This document shows, in pieces, positions 1 through 12,807 of a stretch of 64,000 bases of DNA; the first letter of the stretch is position 1, and the number at the start of each line of letters is the position of its first letter. The notes under the pieces are model-generated. The model was not told the DNA's origin, made no database searches, and saw nothing but the letters and a program-made list of their open reading frames with translations. The translations under genes were made by a program, and so were the position numbers. This DNA comes from Polyodon spathula (taxonomy: Eukaryota > Chordata > Actinopteri > Acipenseriformes > Polyodontidae), in NCBI RefSeq assembly GCF_017654505.1, contig NC_054537.1, positions 73,070,118 through 73,134,117 of the forward strand, given 5' to 3'.

Positions 1-240
1 ATGGAATGTCCAGACAGTAATTTATGTGTACAGAAATAAAATAATTTATTTTTATTATCTATACACAACAAAATAATTAAATAACAAAAGAAAACAAAAC
101 GGCGTGAGGGGGGGAGTGCAGGGGTGAAATCCAAAACAGATTGTGAGAACTCGTCTTTAATCGTCTTCGTGGCGAACCATACATAAACAAAAAAAAGACA
201 AAAGAAATGTTAGTGTTTTCAAAAATCCCGCTGCACCAAA

Positions 241-614
241 CTAGTCTCTCCCTCCACCCGTTACCTCGCCTATTTTACTTTCGGACCAACCCCGAACACA
301 GTAGTACGTTCCCTTTAGTATGTAATGTCCCGCCTCTGTAGTCAGTGGAACACCAATCCCCAACTGACAAGTGTCCTTATCCTTCACTTGACTCCAGTGG
401 CTGGAATTTACATACTCGTACTTCCGCCCCTCACCAAGGTGCCGCCCCTCAAAAAGATGACTTTTGCCATGGTCATGAGATCTTGGTAAGGGAAGTCCCG
501 AGTTGGTTTGATGCCATCTACTGTCAGGACGGTGAATCACAGACCGAAATCCCTTTGACTCATCACAGAGTGTTATTAAGAATCACTGTTGTTACTCTTG
601 CCAAGTTGGAATAA
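241..614 (-). other. unrecognised minus-strand open stretch
   Basis: A minus-strand reading frame of about 99 codons (540-241) ends in a Gly-rich tail. It contains the hydrophilic segment YEYVNSSHWSQVKDKDTCQL followed by a segment rich in Tyr, Gly and Cys. A second frame upstream also reads open for a short way, which would fit a frameshifted relic. AATAAA-like sequence on the minus strand near position 40 could be a polyadenylation signal. I do not recognise the family. It could be an exon of a gene that continues outside my ability to call it, a transposon relic, or chance. Confidence 0.22.
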
Positions 615-724
615 TGATATGATTTCAATTATTAGCTAATTATTAAAATAGTGTATTTTCAGTTTTAGTAAAATGGATATTGGGTTAGTAAAATGCAATA
701 TTACCTTAGTCATAGTACTTTCAA

Positions 725-1550
725 TAAATACTGTACATCTTTTTTTTTTCTTTATTTAACTAGGTAGTCACATTGAGATAAAACCTCTTTTATGAGTGAG
801 GCCTAGCCAAGCAGGCAGCAGCAAGTAAATTGGACAACAAGAACAAATACACAATAAAATACAATTAAGACACAGGCAAATACATTTAAAACTATAATCA
901 AAATACGCAAAAGTACGTAACTCAACTACTTAAAACAATTACAACTCTGTCATGAAATCATGCAGTTTACTCTTAAATTGCAATAAAGATATCTGGGTCT
1001 GCAGTTTTAGTTTGGACCGGAACTCAAAAAAGAATGAGATCGGAGGCTATGGTTATTATGAAAAGCTATAAGGTATTCATTTAAATAAGAGGGTCATTTA
1101 CATTGAATAGCCTTATATAGCAGAATATACCAGCGCTTCAACCTGCGTGGAGCCAAAGAAGTCCAGCCTACCAAATCGTATAATATACAATGATGAGTAT
1201 TTGTATTGTACCTCAATGCTGCATGATTACATTAAGGAAATTGCATGAATATAGAACGGTATCACCAGCGTAGAGATGGTACTTAGGGTTTAATGTTAAT
1301 CACCAATATTATTAATATATAATACAAACAATAATGGGCCAAGAATTGATCCTTAAGGCACACCCTTGTTTAACAAAACAGGGTTTGACATCAAATTTTC
1401 ATATTTAACAATCTGTGACCGATTAGTAAGGTAATTTTGAAACCACAAGCCGCTTGTGATCCAAGCCCAGCATTTAGTAACCTTTTGATAAGTAATAAAT
1501 GAGCAACAGTATCAAAATGCTAACATGGGGTATGGATTAACTACAGCATT
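725..1550 (-). mobile_element. LINE reverse-transcriptase relic (L2/Jockey-like), antisense
   Basis: Read on the minus strand, about 1440-1260 translates piecewise into reverse-transcriptase motifs: QNYLTNRSQIVKYENL, then KGVP-stop-GSILGPLLFVLYINN, then a YAGDTVLY segment at 1261-1272 where LINEs normally have YADDT. The Gln of the GVPQG motif is now a stop near 1353, the second catalytic Asp region is altered, and frames shift repeatedly, so the copy is dead. Toward 725 the relic runs into a 3' tail whose plus-strand form reads TTTATTTAACTAGG, a tail seen widely in fish LINE-type repeats. L2-like is my best assignment from the motif wording; the clade is not proved. Confidence 0.68.
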
Positions 1551-1559
1551 ACATTTTAA

Positions 1560-2260
1560 CTGTAATGCTACTTTGAACTACTGTACAAAAACTTGGTCTT
1601 ACAATAAAAATAAAAACAACAATTATTCTTATTTGCTTTATTGACCACCAACAATATGGCTGTAAAGCAAACAAACACAGAAAGAGAAGATTTTTTTTCT
1701 ATTTTACTCACTGCAGATGGAATATACTTAACAAAAGGCCTGCGTGCACATACTATATATTTATAAAGAAATGTATTCCTTATTGATTGCCTTGCTATAG
1801 CTATATAAAGCATCACTCCAAACATAGAATATTCTACTTATTATATAGATTTACCTTCCAAAAATGTGGTTGACAGATAGGCAGATTGGTAGAATAGGTT
1901 GAGTGGGACTAAGATGGCTATGAGAAATCCAGAATCCAAAATCAAGAATCTAGTTGCTTATTCACCCGTCACAAACACACAGTGCAAGTGAATGGATTCA
2001 ACCATACTTTTTTTTTTTTTAAAACCCAGACTTACTGGGCATGTATTTCTCGCAATTCTCAGGCTGGCTACAATTCTCTAGCTACTGCATACAGCATATT
2101 CACAAATGACCATTGAGGCTCCAAGAAACCAAATAACTCACATGTATATTATTTCTACACTCTGTTGATAGATTAGGAGAAATAAGCAATGAAAAATAAA
2201 ATCTTGTTCTTATTTTTGAAATTTTTTTAATTGGAGTTTTGTTTGTGTGTGTGTATATAT
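1560..2260. other. no gene seen
   Basis: AT-rich sequence with short poly-T runs and a short TG/TA tract near 2244-2262. Open frames here are short and low complexity. I see no exon, RNA gene or recognisable element. Confidence 0.5.
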
Positions 2261-2269
2261 ATATGTAGT

Positions 2270-2430
2270 AGTGATCTCAGTCCACACAGGCAGGCGCATC
2301 ACACAGAGCGAGGCAATCCACACACAGGCTGAGGGCGGGAGTGAACACAGGACCTCTCGTACTAAAGCATAGCACCGGTACCGCTGTACAAAAGAGCTGG
2401 CTCCTTTGCAAAGAGCGTATATCGGGCTTG
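2270..2430 (-). mobile_element. possible tRNA-derived SINE, antisense
   Basis: On the minus strand, 2405 down to about 2330 reads like a degenerate tRNA head. AGCTCTTTTGTACAGCGGT resembles a pol III A box, and about 35 bases later TGTTCACTCCCG resembles a B box (GGTTCGANNCC). An unrelated tail runs on to a TA/TG-rich stretch near 2260. Spacing and orientation suit a tRNA-derived SINE. It does not look like a functional tRNA, because no clean cloverleaf is visible. Confidence 0.42.
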
Positions 2431-2491
2431 TGTCTTTGTATGTGATTACGTCACCTACCAGCCCTGCTGCTGCCTTCCACCGTGCACGCTA

Positions 2492-2494
<3 letters not shown>

Positions 2495-2561
<67 letters not shown>
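2495..2561. repeat. (TA)n microsatellite
   Basis: Uninterrupted TA dinucleotides for roughly 33 units directly beside the SINE-like unit. Any open frame through it is low-complexity Ile/Tyr and is not a gene. Confidence 0.97.
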
Positions 2562-2563
<2 letters not shown>

Positions 2564-2648
2564 CCATATTGCCCAGTTTGCAACTGTATGCTTTCTGTCA
2601 AGTCAATCTCAATTCAAATGTATTCCGGACATCATTGTACTGACATAT

Positions 2649-3309
2649 TGTAACAGGACGTATAGAAGGGATTATGACGAGGTAAATCGGTCCTGTGCTG
2701 TAATCCACACTCCCAGCCGCCAGGGGGCTGTGAGCAAGTCTAGAAGGCCCCAACAGTCACCATCCTTGTTGAGGGCAACAACACAGAATGTGCTGGAAAG
2801 TCCCAGAATTGGGAGGCAATTAAAACACTGATCGCTGATTGGTGTTCCACTGATTAGGGGGCGTTCCGCGACACATAAAGGGGGCTGTGCTGTAACAATC
2901 GAGGCTGTTTTTTTTTTTTTTTTTTTTAAAGGTACAGAGAAGTATGGGAGAGGTGCTAAGGGATTTTTTCCCTAATGAAACAAATGCTAACTGATTTTTC
3001 AGCAGACCTGAACAAACTGCTTTATAAGGGAGACAACCAATTGGGAGGCCAGACATCAGAATGGCTAGAAAGGTGAGAACAGCCACACAGAGCCTGGATA
3101 ATTTTACTTTTTTGTTTATTTGTTTTGTCTGTCCACATTTCAGTCAGCATTTCTCCTTTGTTTGGACATTTTCTTTGGTTATTGTCCTGTCCTGGTTACT
3201 ATTGCTAGTATGCAGGAATAAAGGAAAAGAAAAGAAACTTTGGAAAATCACACCATTGTCTGGACTTTATTATTTTTACACCTCCACCTAACTCAGCTAG
3301 CTGTGACAG
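2649..3309 (+). mobile_element. LTR-like segment (solo LTR candidate)
   Basis: A 0.66-kb stretch from TGTAACAGG to CTGTGACA has LTR-like order: a GC-richer upstream part with a TATA-like ACATAAAGGGGG near 2871, a poly-T run, then an AATAAA signal near 3218 followed by a short T-rich region ending in a CA. I could not find a matching target-site duplication, so the ends and identity are uncertain. No coding sequence of a retroelement lies beside it. Confidence 0.33.
2717..2728 (+). promoter_or_regulatory. CTCF-like core motif
   Basis: CCGCCAGGGGGC matches the conserved CTCF core (CCASYAGRKGGC type) well. It lies inside the LTR-like segment. Motif match only; occupancy cannot be seen from sequence. 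Confidence 0.35.
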
Positions 3310-6300
3310 GGATGTATGTGGGTACCTACTTGTAAACAGATTGGAGAAAATACACACAAGTGTAAGCAAAAATAATAAATACAAAACAGTTACCAAACAA
3401 TGCTAGAAAATACAAGTTGACCAAGAGTGGTCGAGTGCTACCACTCTGTAAGGTCCTGCTCCAGGAACCTTCTTCCTGATACACCCTTCTAGAATTTGGT
3501 GGGATAAAAATCCCCTAAACTAATTCCTATTCCTTAACCAAATTAAAACCCTAACACCGGTTATAAACACTGGCGCCAGCAGTTCTAATACAAATAATTC
3601 CAAGCTCTGATCCCAGTTAAACACACAGTGGTCAACGACGTTGCTCACCCTGGTTAAACATGTAGACATGCAGGTCCCTCTAGCCAATACGCAGCTGTTT
3701 ACCTCTTGGCTTCCAGTGTAAAGGAGCTGGCTTTCCAGCTCCTTTTTAAAGGCAATCAGTAAATCAATTAACATCTGGCCACATTTCACACTTGTTCTAA
3801 TTTAGCAATGGGAATCTAACACAAAGTTATTTTCAATAAACTTTATTTACAAAAACCCAAACAAGAAACAAAAACATACTACTTACAGGTGCAGGGCCTG
3901 AGCCCTGCCACAATTACTTAAAAAAAGTTTAAAGAAAAAAATAAAAAGGAATGCCAAGTTGTTCAGCTGCTACGCTGCAGAGTGTAAAGAAACGCCGTCT
4001 CTGAAGAAAAAGCCACTCAGAGTGTTTACAGAGCATGTTGACAGAAGATTCCAGCTCACTCTTTTGCCTAGCTCTCCATTCACTCTCAGCAAGGGGCACC
4101 TGGCAGGCTTTTAAATAAAGCTACACATGTTGTAATCTCTTTCAGCGCAAGGCCCCTCCAGCTCAGTGTGAGAGGAGCTCACACTCTCTGAATTGAGCAG
4201 TTTCTCATACAGGCCTCAGGGTCTGGGTTTTGTTAGCAGCACAATGTAAATAAACTACATGACAGGTCCTTTAAAGCTTTCCTGAATTCCCTGTCTTATT
4301 TTCATCCATGTTTACTTTTCTAGATTAATTACATTAACACTAAATTCAAATGCTGCTTAAAAGCTTTTTTTTTTGTTCTTCATTATCATTTGTCGGTTGG
4401 TCTGTGTTCAGTGCATTGAAGTGTCTGCTTCAACCTGTGTATTACTGGACTTTGTATTACTGAGTTTCCTCAGTATAGATATTTGTTATGTCGCTCCAGT
4501 AATGACAGGTTTTTTTTTTTTTTTTGTTGTTTTAACTTTGGTAGACCATTTTGCATGCTGACCTTGTACTTTGAAACGTAGAATTTTATAGGTTATAAGT
4601 TAATTTCGGAAAAACTTTTTTTTACCAATGTTGTTTTTTTCAATGCTAGATTTGTAGAATTGAAAGTCTACAGTACTTTCAGAAATAATTTGCAAAAATG
4701 TAATTTACTATAATAGACCCATTTCACAAAACAAAGAACTGTTTTCACATGTTTGCTAATCATGATCCCCTTTTTTAACAGTGTCAGAGAGGGTTTATTA
4801 GTCGATTCTATTTTTCAAAGCGCTAAACACTTAATAAAGTCTGTAATATAGTCCTTAAAGGTTTGTAAATAGGGACTAATGAAACATACAGTTTCAACTT
4901 TCTCTAGTAAAATCTGTGCCGCTTTTCCATCACCAGTTTTATGAACCATGCATGAGACTTCAACTCCTGGCACTGATACACACAGAGATGACACACTGAG
5001 GATTTTCGAATTAGCTCTTCGAGCCACTGCACTGAGTCTGATCAGCATACACACTGCTGTGCGCTTACCAAATGACCATCAATGACAGTGCGGCGGAACA
5101 GCAACACCACTGACATTGGCACAGTGGTAAAAAATGTATATTTGGACATAGTTCATAGAACCAACAGAATCAGGTTATCGATTGTAGCAAAATAGTACCA
5201 TAAGTACAAGTGTGTTACCCTATATGAGGAGTACTGTAAAATACTTGTTTTAAATTAATTTGACATTGCTAGGTCTGCTAATGGTTCTCTCAGGTTTTAC
5301 TCAAGACAATCTGAACCTTGTGGTGAGAGTAGTTGAGTCACAGTTTGGGTATTGCTGCTACACACACACACACACTCACGCATGCAATGGCATGCAGGGT
5401 ATTTGTTTAAAAAATCAAGATTTCCAGTAGCCTGAATTACCTAGTAAATGAAACTTGTAAATGGTAATGCAGCTGGGGGTCTGGTGTCCAAAACCATTCA
5501 GTAGGAGCTGTGTCCATAAATACCGTGGCAGAGTCTGCCCTCTGGTGGTTGTGTGATGAATTAAAGGTTGTGACTACCACCCATCAGTTAAATAAGAAGG
5601 GCATAAAGCATAAGCCTCACACTGCTAAACGCTTGAGCTCCATCCCTGACTGACTGTTGAAATACTTAACCACTAAAAACATGAGAAAATGTACTATAAA
5701 AGTGATTGCATTTGGAACTAGGCTGTGTATAGAGGGAGGAGAACAAGCTTTGGAATGAATTACTTTTGGCAGTTATGAAGCACAAAGTTTACTTTTATTT
5801 AAAAATATTTTTGTTCCATAGACATCAGTAGTTTTCACTGGAGCGCTACATATTTATCAAGCAGGTATCCTACACAGTGGTGGTGCTGGGTCTGGGTGTA
5901 GGCACTTAGGCCCACAACAATCAAGTACAGTTTCCTGAATATCAAATTGTATTTATGTCATCAGTGTGTTCTTTGAAATAAATATTCTTTTTAAAGGTCA
6001 GAAGTTAAAGTTTTGTGAATAGTCACAGATTTAATAGAGCAACAGACTTTCCTTTATTATGGTTCAAATATGTTCTATACTTAACTGCTTGACCAACCTT
6101 GTAGATGCAGAACAGAGTGGTTGTTGGCATTTCCACATGCTTTTGTAGTGACACACGTCAATGTTAATACCTTAGGCATATTCTTAAGGCATTTTCTCTT
6201 GTCTTTATTTAACTTTTGTGATAGGAGACACCTCTAAAACCAAACTAGAACCAAGCATTGGAATTAAATACCTTTTAAATAATGTTGGTTTCTCAGTTTC

Positions 6301-8738
6301 ATAGCATTACTGTGATATTTTCTCCTTTCAAAAAATATGACCTAATTAAAGCCTGGATATAATGGAATGCAAGTCATTGAGCTTTTGTTATTGAATGTGT
6401 TTGTTTGAGAGGTTGGGATTTTAGTTCTGAGTTTATTGCTATGTAGAATTTAATTTTATCTCGAGCTTAGTTTTGATGAAGGGGCAATCCAGCCCAATTA
6501 GCATAAGTGTTGCGATAATTGTTCAATTAGCTCTATTTTAACTGCAAAATGTTAGTGTTCAATATATTGAAAGAAAATTCTATTACAGTATGTTTTGCAA
6601 AAAAATATATAGAGGATAATAGATGGGCTTCAGTGAGTTACAGGAAAATAATTTGAGGGTTTCTTTGACGTCATAAATTACGAGACTGAAGGTCGAGTAA
6701 TTTATATCACAGAAACCCGAGATTTTTTTTTTTTTCCAAATAGTGTTTCAGTGCTGTACAGGCATTGTATGTCGTTAGCTGTTTCTCCAGTTTCTCTGAG
6801 GTACGAATGTACCAGCTTTTTTTTTTTTTTTTTTTTTTAACGTATTCTCATTTTGTTGATTATTAATGAACATTTCGGTACTGTGGGTGTTGTCGAATGA
6901 TTGAAAACGAGACATTTTGAAAGGGATGGTCTCGAGGATGGGTCAAAGTTCAAGTATATTTTCCTCTAGAAGAATTATCACTTTGACGTCACTGCTGTGG
7001 TATTATCACTTTTCTCAAATGACTCAGGATGCAAATATAGCCTTCATCCATGTATTATATGAATATATACATTCATCCACATTTTCAAACTTAAAAAAAA
7101 AATAAAACAATTGCCTTCCTTTGGTTGATTTAAGGCTATAGTGAATGTGAATTTGACTGATTTTGCTAGACTTGTGTAAATATAAAATGCATTCAGCACA
7201 CATGAAAAAAGAACATGAACCTAACACTGAGTTTAATTAAGTTAGCATTTGTAGGCAGCTAATATATGCGAGCTATACTTTCGTATAATTAATTATAGCC
7301 CTGATTTTTCCTGACTGAAACACATTGCCTTGTTTGGTTTATTCTGAGAAAGGCTATATGTATTTTTTGTTCATTTGGATATTGTTATTTTCGTATGTCT
7401 TCAAGTATTAACAACATCATCGCTGGTCTTTTGTTCTTTGCTGGTTTTTCTTTTTACTGTAATTGTGATATTCCCATGGATCAAGGAAGTTCAAACTGCT
7501 GCTTCCTGTACCATACCTTTCTGTTTCAGCCTCATGGTCTTGCTTTCAGAATGAGGCTTTACCATGGGAATAAAACCAAGACCATGGAGTTGATCTGCCT
7601 CAGTGATAAGGTATCAGGAAACCAGTAGCTGGCTGCTTGAGAATCAAGTGTTTCATGGACTCAGTGTCCACTTAGATTTTCAATTAGTCTGTTTAGCATC
7701 TGTTTCCAATTTACTTCTTGTTTTTTCAGGAATTATATATAAAGCCTACTATGTGAGGCCACAAAGCCTTGGGCCAGGTCACTTGGTAAGGGTCTGTGTT
7801 TTATTTTCCCTGTCTCGTTGCTTCAATTATACAATTGTTTTTCTCTGCCTATCCTGTAATTTCCTGTGTCTGTGCCACAGTCACAGTAATAAAATTTACA
7901 TTGAGAGGAACGTAACGTGTTTGAAGCAGATAACTCTGAATGCATGTCACTCCATTTTCAGCCTTTCTCCTTGCTGCCTTTTATTAGTTATCTACACTTA
8001 AACAATCTCACAATGTCTTTCTAGTCCTGAGCAGCACCCTACGCCCCCCCCCCCTTCTAAACCCAGCCACCACACACACATGTGATGCTAGCAACCTTTC
8101 TCACATGCACAGTGGAAGAGATTTTTGTGTTCATCAAAAGTAATTAAAGCAGCAAAGTCCACACTTTTTGTCTCTGGATGTGCTAGACTTCATTAGAGAC
8201 TGCTGGCCGAAGGCTGTCCAGAGGAGAGGCAGGCTGGAATGACAATGCTGCAGCTTGCAGTGAGGGTCTGCTGCTGTCAGAGCTTGCTTACTTATTCAGC
8301 CAGCTCTCACAGTGTATCAGATTTATTCATGTGGAAGGACTACTTGGCATTGGCCTCCACCGCATTTGGCACGCAGCAGCGGCCCTCATTATTCCAGGAC
8401 CATCATGCGCTCTGACACAGCAGTTGTTACCTCCTGAGTTTTGCAAACAGTATCTGATCTTCACACAGCCCGGGGTGATGCACAAGGACACTGGAGTGGG
8501 TCTTTAATCCCTCAGCCTTAATCTCTCATTTCTACTGAATTATGTGGTCTCGCAGCAGTGAATAAAAAAAAAATAAAATAAAAAAAAAAGTTCCTTTTTT
8601 TAATGAATTCACATCAGTCTGTTTAGTTTCTTCAGCTGAGGGTCAGTGGTCAATCTGTTTTGGTTGTGAAGTGAAAGGAACAGCTGTGTGAAAGCGAATA
8701 ACTGGTTTAATATTAAAATAATCATCCTCCTTGATCTT

Positions 8739-8769
<31 letters not shown>

Positions 8770-9020
8770 TCAAAGCTTTGGGCCAAGGTTTTTTTCCACA
8801 ACAGCAAATACAATTAAATGGAGTGTGGTGCTGATACTGCTTAGCTTTTTTTCAGTTTGATTTCCTTAGAAAGGTGGCTCTTTGTTGTGTACTTGCATTG
8901 TAATTGCATTGTAATAAATTACACTGTGTTTAAAGATTATGTTTCACCTCCTTGATATATATAGACCTTTAATGAAATTAAATAGGTTTGAACTTAAAAT
9001 CTGAGATGTGTATGACTAGA
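3310..9020. other. gene-free AT-rich stretch
   Basis: No exon or coding relic is supported across this 5.7 kb. It holds poly-T/poly-A runs (for example near 4508, 6724, 6817 and 8738), a short CA run near 5362, a poly-C run near 8045, and unremarkable short open frames. The part from about 3430 to 4330 has repeat-like character (AATAAA on both strands, inverted CT-rich segments) but no family I can name. The 8150-8520 part is less AT-rich and lacks obvious repeats, so it could be conserved noncoding sequence; that needs a comparison. Confidence 0.4.
5536..5549 (-). promoter_or_regulatory. CTCF-like motif
   Basis: Plus-strand CTGCCCTCTGGTGG is the reverse complement of CCACCAGAGGGCAG, a near-perfect CTCF consensus. 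It sits in unique-looking sequence. Motif match only. Confidence 0.4.
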
Positions 9021-9024
9021 ACTA

Positions 9025-9265
9025 AACTGCTGTCCTTATACAGTAAGCAATGAACACCTTATATAAGTTTCCCATAGTAAAAACATGGATGGTGAAAGCA
9101 TGGTAAATCATTGGGAAGCATTGCAAGTCTAGAGAGGTATGGTAAAGCATATTAAAAAAACACAGTAATCTAAAGTAAATGTGTAATATAACCATAGGAA
9201 AAGCATGGAAAAACTGCAAAATATCTGTGGAAATGCATTGTGGTGAACTTTTATACAGGGGAGGC
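9025..9265 (+). repeat. dispersed AAGCATGGTAAA-type repeat, copy 1
   Basis: Noncoding repeat built of degenerate AAGCATGGTAAA-like words, ending in GTGGTGAACTTTTATA. The same arrangement, with the same closing ACTTTTATA, recurs at 39,405-39,615 in the same orientation and at 47,870-48,060 inverted. This suggests a short nonautonomous element. No coding potential. Confidence 0.6.
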
Positions 9266-9990
9266 CAATGGAAATTGGAGGTGCTTAAATGACTGTAACA
9301 AAGAGCGAATTAATCTGAATCAACAGTCTCCCTCTCGACCTGTAAGAGCACTGCACAGCAAGAATTACGTGCCTGTACTGAATGGTTGGGCAGTTCATTC
9401 TGGGGGCAGTCGGAAGCTGGCCATTCAGGAAAGGGATGATGTCACGGTAGCAGGAGTCATCGCCCTAGTACGGTTAACGAAGTTTCATTCATGAATTGGA
9501 GGAGACGTGATTGAACTAGCTGTCGGAGGGGGCGGGGCTATGGGTACTTTAGAGGGACGTGACGTCGTGAGCGGTACCTTTTGTTGTGGTTGATGAGAGT
9601 AAATGAGGACTGTTTGGAAGCAGAGTTAAGTGTTTTGTCGTGTTTTGTCTTCACCAGACCTATTAAGCACGGATCTGGGAGCTGCAGCCTTGGGGCCAGC
9701 GATTCACCGGACTTCACCAGCACCTGCACTTAACCAGCATCACTGTTACAGCACCTCACCTGCACTAAGAGCATGCACTGTCCGGAGACGTGTCTGGGTT
9801 TGGGTTGTCAAAACCCCTTGTTTTGACGCTGGCAATACCCATTGGTGGGTGGAGCCATCTTTAGTATTTAAATCCGGTCAAGGAGACCAAAAGGAAATTA
9901 AAAGAAATAACTTGAACCGTGAACCTTGTGTTTGTCCTTGTTTGGAGCACCTGCATCACCCTTTCATGACGCTCAGCAACCCACACGTTC
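9240..9990 (+). mobile_element. LTR-like GC-richer retroelement fragment
   Basis: This stretch has base composition unlike its AT-rich flanks. It contains a CRE-like TGACGTCG near 9560, a GC box (GGGGCGGGGC near 9530), a TATTTAAAT near 9866 and an A-rich segment with the layout of an LTR U3-R-U5. No terminal TG...CA pair or target duplication was fixed. Open frames through it are not recognisable proteins. Confidence 0.33.
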
Positions 9991-10269
9991 ACAATGACCT
10001 TTTTGATTTTACTGCATATAGCACAATGTGGGGGGTGCGTTTATACACCCGACATGCGCAAAGCCTTGTATGCAGGACTGTTTCAGAGAAGAGCTGGAGA
10101 GAAAGAAAATAAGTGAATATATTAGAAATCTACAATCCAAAAGCTTCCATTTGTTCTTCTATCAGTTTTACTATCTTGTCCTACCAAGAAGTTGTAAAGT
10201 AATACAGATTTATAAATATTTTAGCCCCCATGTCTTGCATTTGCACTCATCTTCAAACATAGTGTTCAG

Positions 10270-10800
10270 GTGCATGGGCTTATATATAAAAGCCCATGGC
10301 CATTGTGTTCAGTTCTGGTCACCTCGCTACAAAAAGGATATTGCTGCTCTAGAAAGAGTGCAAATAAGAGCGACCAGAATTATTCTGGGTTTAAAAGGTA
10401 TGTCATATACAGACAGGCTAAAATAATTGAATCTATTCAGTCTTTTGAACAAAGACTATGCAGCGACCTGATTCAAGCATTCAAAATTCTAAAAGGTATT
10501 GACAATGTTGACCTAAGGAACTTTTTCGACCTGAAAAAAGAAACAAGGACCAGGGTTCACAAATGGAGATTAGACAAAGGGGCATTCAGAACAGAAAATA
10601 GGAGGCACTTTTTTACACAGAGAATTGTGAGGGTCTGGAACCAACTCCCCAGTAATGTTGTTGAAGCTGACACCCTGGGATCCTAGAAAAGAAGCCGCTT
10701 GATGAGATTCTGGGATCAATAAGCTACTAACAACCAAACGAGCAAAATGGGCTGAATGGCCTCCTCTCGCTTGTAAACTTTCTTGTATTCTTAAAAGCAA
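10270..10800 (+). mobile_element. LINE 3' end (L2/CR1-like), 5' truncated
   Basis: Translation in shifting frames gives the region after the reverse transcriptase of L2/CR1-type LINEs: CVQFWSPRYKKDIAALERVQ, then RATRIILGLKGMSY, then DLIQAFKILKGIDNVDL, then FRTENRRHFFTQRIVRVWNQ with LPSNVVEA. At least one frameshift (near 10,425) and a stop separate the pieces. The 3' untranslated end reads GGGCTGAATGGCCTCCTCTC, a tail seen in many fish LINE copies. The 5' end begins beside a short hairpin at 10,273-10,298. The copy is a typical 5'-truncated dead insertion. Confidence 0.78.
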
Positions 10801-12630
10801 GGGAGTAGCTCTACCTTAATGTGAGCTCATGCACCTGCCTAGTTCTGTGACTACATGGTAGCTGTTTGGTTCTAGGTGTTTCATTTATAATGCTTTAGTA
10901 GCACGTTATGCTTCATAGATTGTATACAAAATGTGTATTTGTTTAATATTAAGTCTTTCTAGAGTGAGTTTAAAATATTTACAAATACTGCAAAAAATAG
11001 TTTTTGTGGGGTCAAATTAAACTGCCCACTGAAATTATGGTTAACTTAATAAATGGTTGTTACTTTTGTGGACAATATTTGGCTCCCATGTTGATACTGT
11101 ACAAAACTGTCTTAAAGCAAAATTCATGCTCTGAATATTTACCTTGGGAAAATGTTTTGAAATGGATGTCACAGTCTTAGAGGCATTAAGTGGTTTCTCT
11201 GCCAGTATGAATTAACCTTGACTAAATCAGAGGATTTGGCTGAAACAAAGGTTGCTATCTCTAATGCTCAGTGACTTGCCAGTGCACCATTGAATGCAAT
11301 AGACCTTACAAGCAGCCAAAAATCGTTAAAAGAAACCAAACACTCGCTGGAAATGAAGAGCGTTTTCTTGCTGTGTAATCCTCATAGAACACTAACATGC
11401 CAAAAGCACTTTAATACACACCCCCCCCCCCCCCCAAAAAAAAAAAAAACCTCTCAATGTTAAAACATAATAAAAGGAAATTTAACAACAGAATATGAAA
11501 AAAAAGCTGCCCTTAGGATGGACCTTCTGTGCAGAGCTAGTCTCCATAGTAATACTGCTATTTGTTTCGGAAATAAGGCTGTTTGTATTTTGAACACTGC
11601 AAATATGGAATATACCCTGAAAATGGCAGAGAAATGATGATGTCGGTCGTTTTCTTTTTTTTTTTCTTCCTGGTTTAAAACTTTTTTGGCACAAACAAGT
11701 TGATGGGTTATAGCATGTGGGTAGACATATAGGGTTTGGTGTTCTAGATTTCTATCATTTCTATGGGCTGTATCAGCAGATAAGGTTATGACGGGGTTGC
11801 ACTAGCTATATTTCAGATACAGCACCACATGCTGTGGTATTGTAGTGTAACAGGGCTGGGCATGAACTGGTGACCCTGCACATTGCAAGAGAGCATCTCA
11901 AACGCTATGGAAAAGAGCCGGGCTCATCTGCATTCATGGTTTTAACTTCATCTTATCTCAACGACAGGGGAATGAAGCCGTAACAGATGTTATTAAATGA
12001 ACTGCTTTGCATGGGAGCCAATTTTCTGTGAGAGCTCCATCTTAAAGACAATATTAATGCAGCAGACTGTTCCAACATAGAAACCAATGGATGGCAGTTC
12101 TTATGAAGGGCATGGGTTTAGCCTATCAGTTAAGCACCATCCTAACATGCAGTGACAGTGTTACAAGAGGAACTGCCTGCAGCAGCCAACACGGCATATT
12201 TCAAATCCCTACCTCATTATCTGCCTTTCCTGTCTGGCTGGTTTAATCACTGGGTAATAACTTTCAGGGATCACCCTGATTCGGGACATGCTGACACATG
12301 CGAGTGTGTGTGCCAGACGCAGAGGCAGCACAGCAATTTAGAGCAACTGTAAATCCAATATCAAAGGGTCTACTGAGTTCCTAAAGTGTTACCTTTGCAA
12401 ATGAATTAATTCAGCAAGAATGAATGGTTATTAGGGAACATTTCCATGTATATATTTTTGTTTTAAATTACTAATTTGGACCAGTGGTGTCTCACCTCAT
12501 TGTTCTCTAAATGGTTATTAAGTACATTTAAAAATAAAACTTTTTTTTTTTTTTTTACACAATTTTTCCAGACTTTATCTTCACTTTAACTAAGTCAATA
12601 TATCATGCCACCATATTAAAAGTTAATTTC
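10801..12630. other. no gene seen
   Basis: Unremarkable intergenic sequence with a poly-C/poly-A run near 11,418-11,449 and a poly-T run near 12,541. No coding exon, RNA gene or named repeat is supported. Confidence 0.45.
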
Positions 12631-12807
12631 CTGTGGGCAAGTATTAGACCCCACTGAGCTTCATACACAGCTTAGGCCGCGTGGAGTCATGTATACAATA
12701 CAAAGTGTCTTCTTTTCCAATTCTGTTTTTAACCAGGGAAGAGGCCCCTAACTGAACCAATAACAACACCAGCAGTAGCACCCGGGCAACCTTGATCCAG
12801 AGAGTTG

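Noticed and set aside
2330..2405. Functional tRNA gene on the minus strand
   Set aside because: A and B boxes are degenerate and no cloverleaf stems pair; better explained as a SINE head.
2406..2831. 141-codon plus-strand open frame
   Set aside because: It runs through the TA microsatellite (poly Ile/Tyr) and a SINE-like unit; composition artefact.
7395..8001. Two overlapping plus-strand open frames with hydrophobic, Cys-rich translation
   Set aside because: Leu/Phe/Cys-rich composition typical of T-rich noncoding DNA, with no splice context or known domain.
9630..10112. 160-codon plus-strand open frame
   Set aside because: Lies in LTR-like GC-rich sequence and runs into unrelated sequence; no recognised domain.
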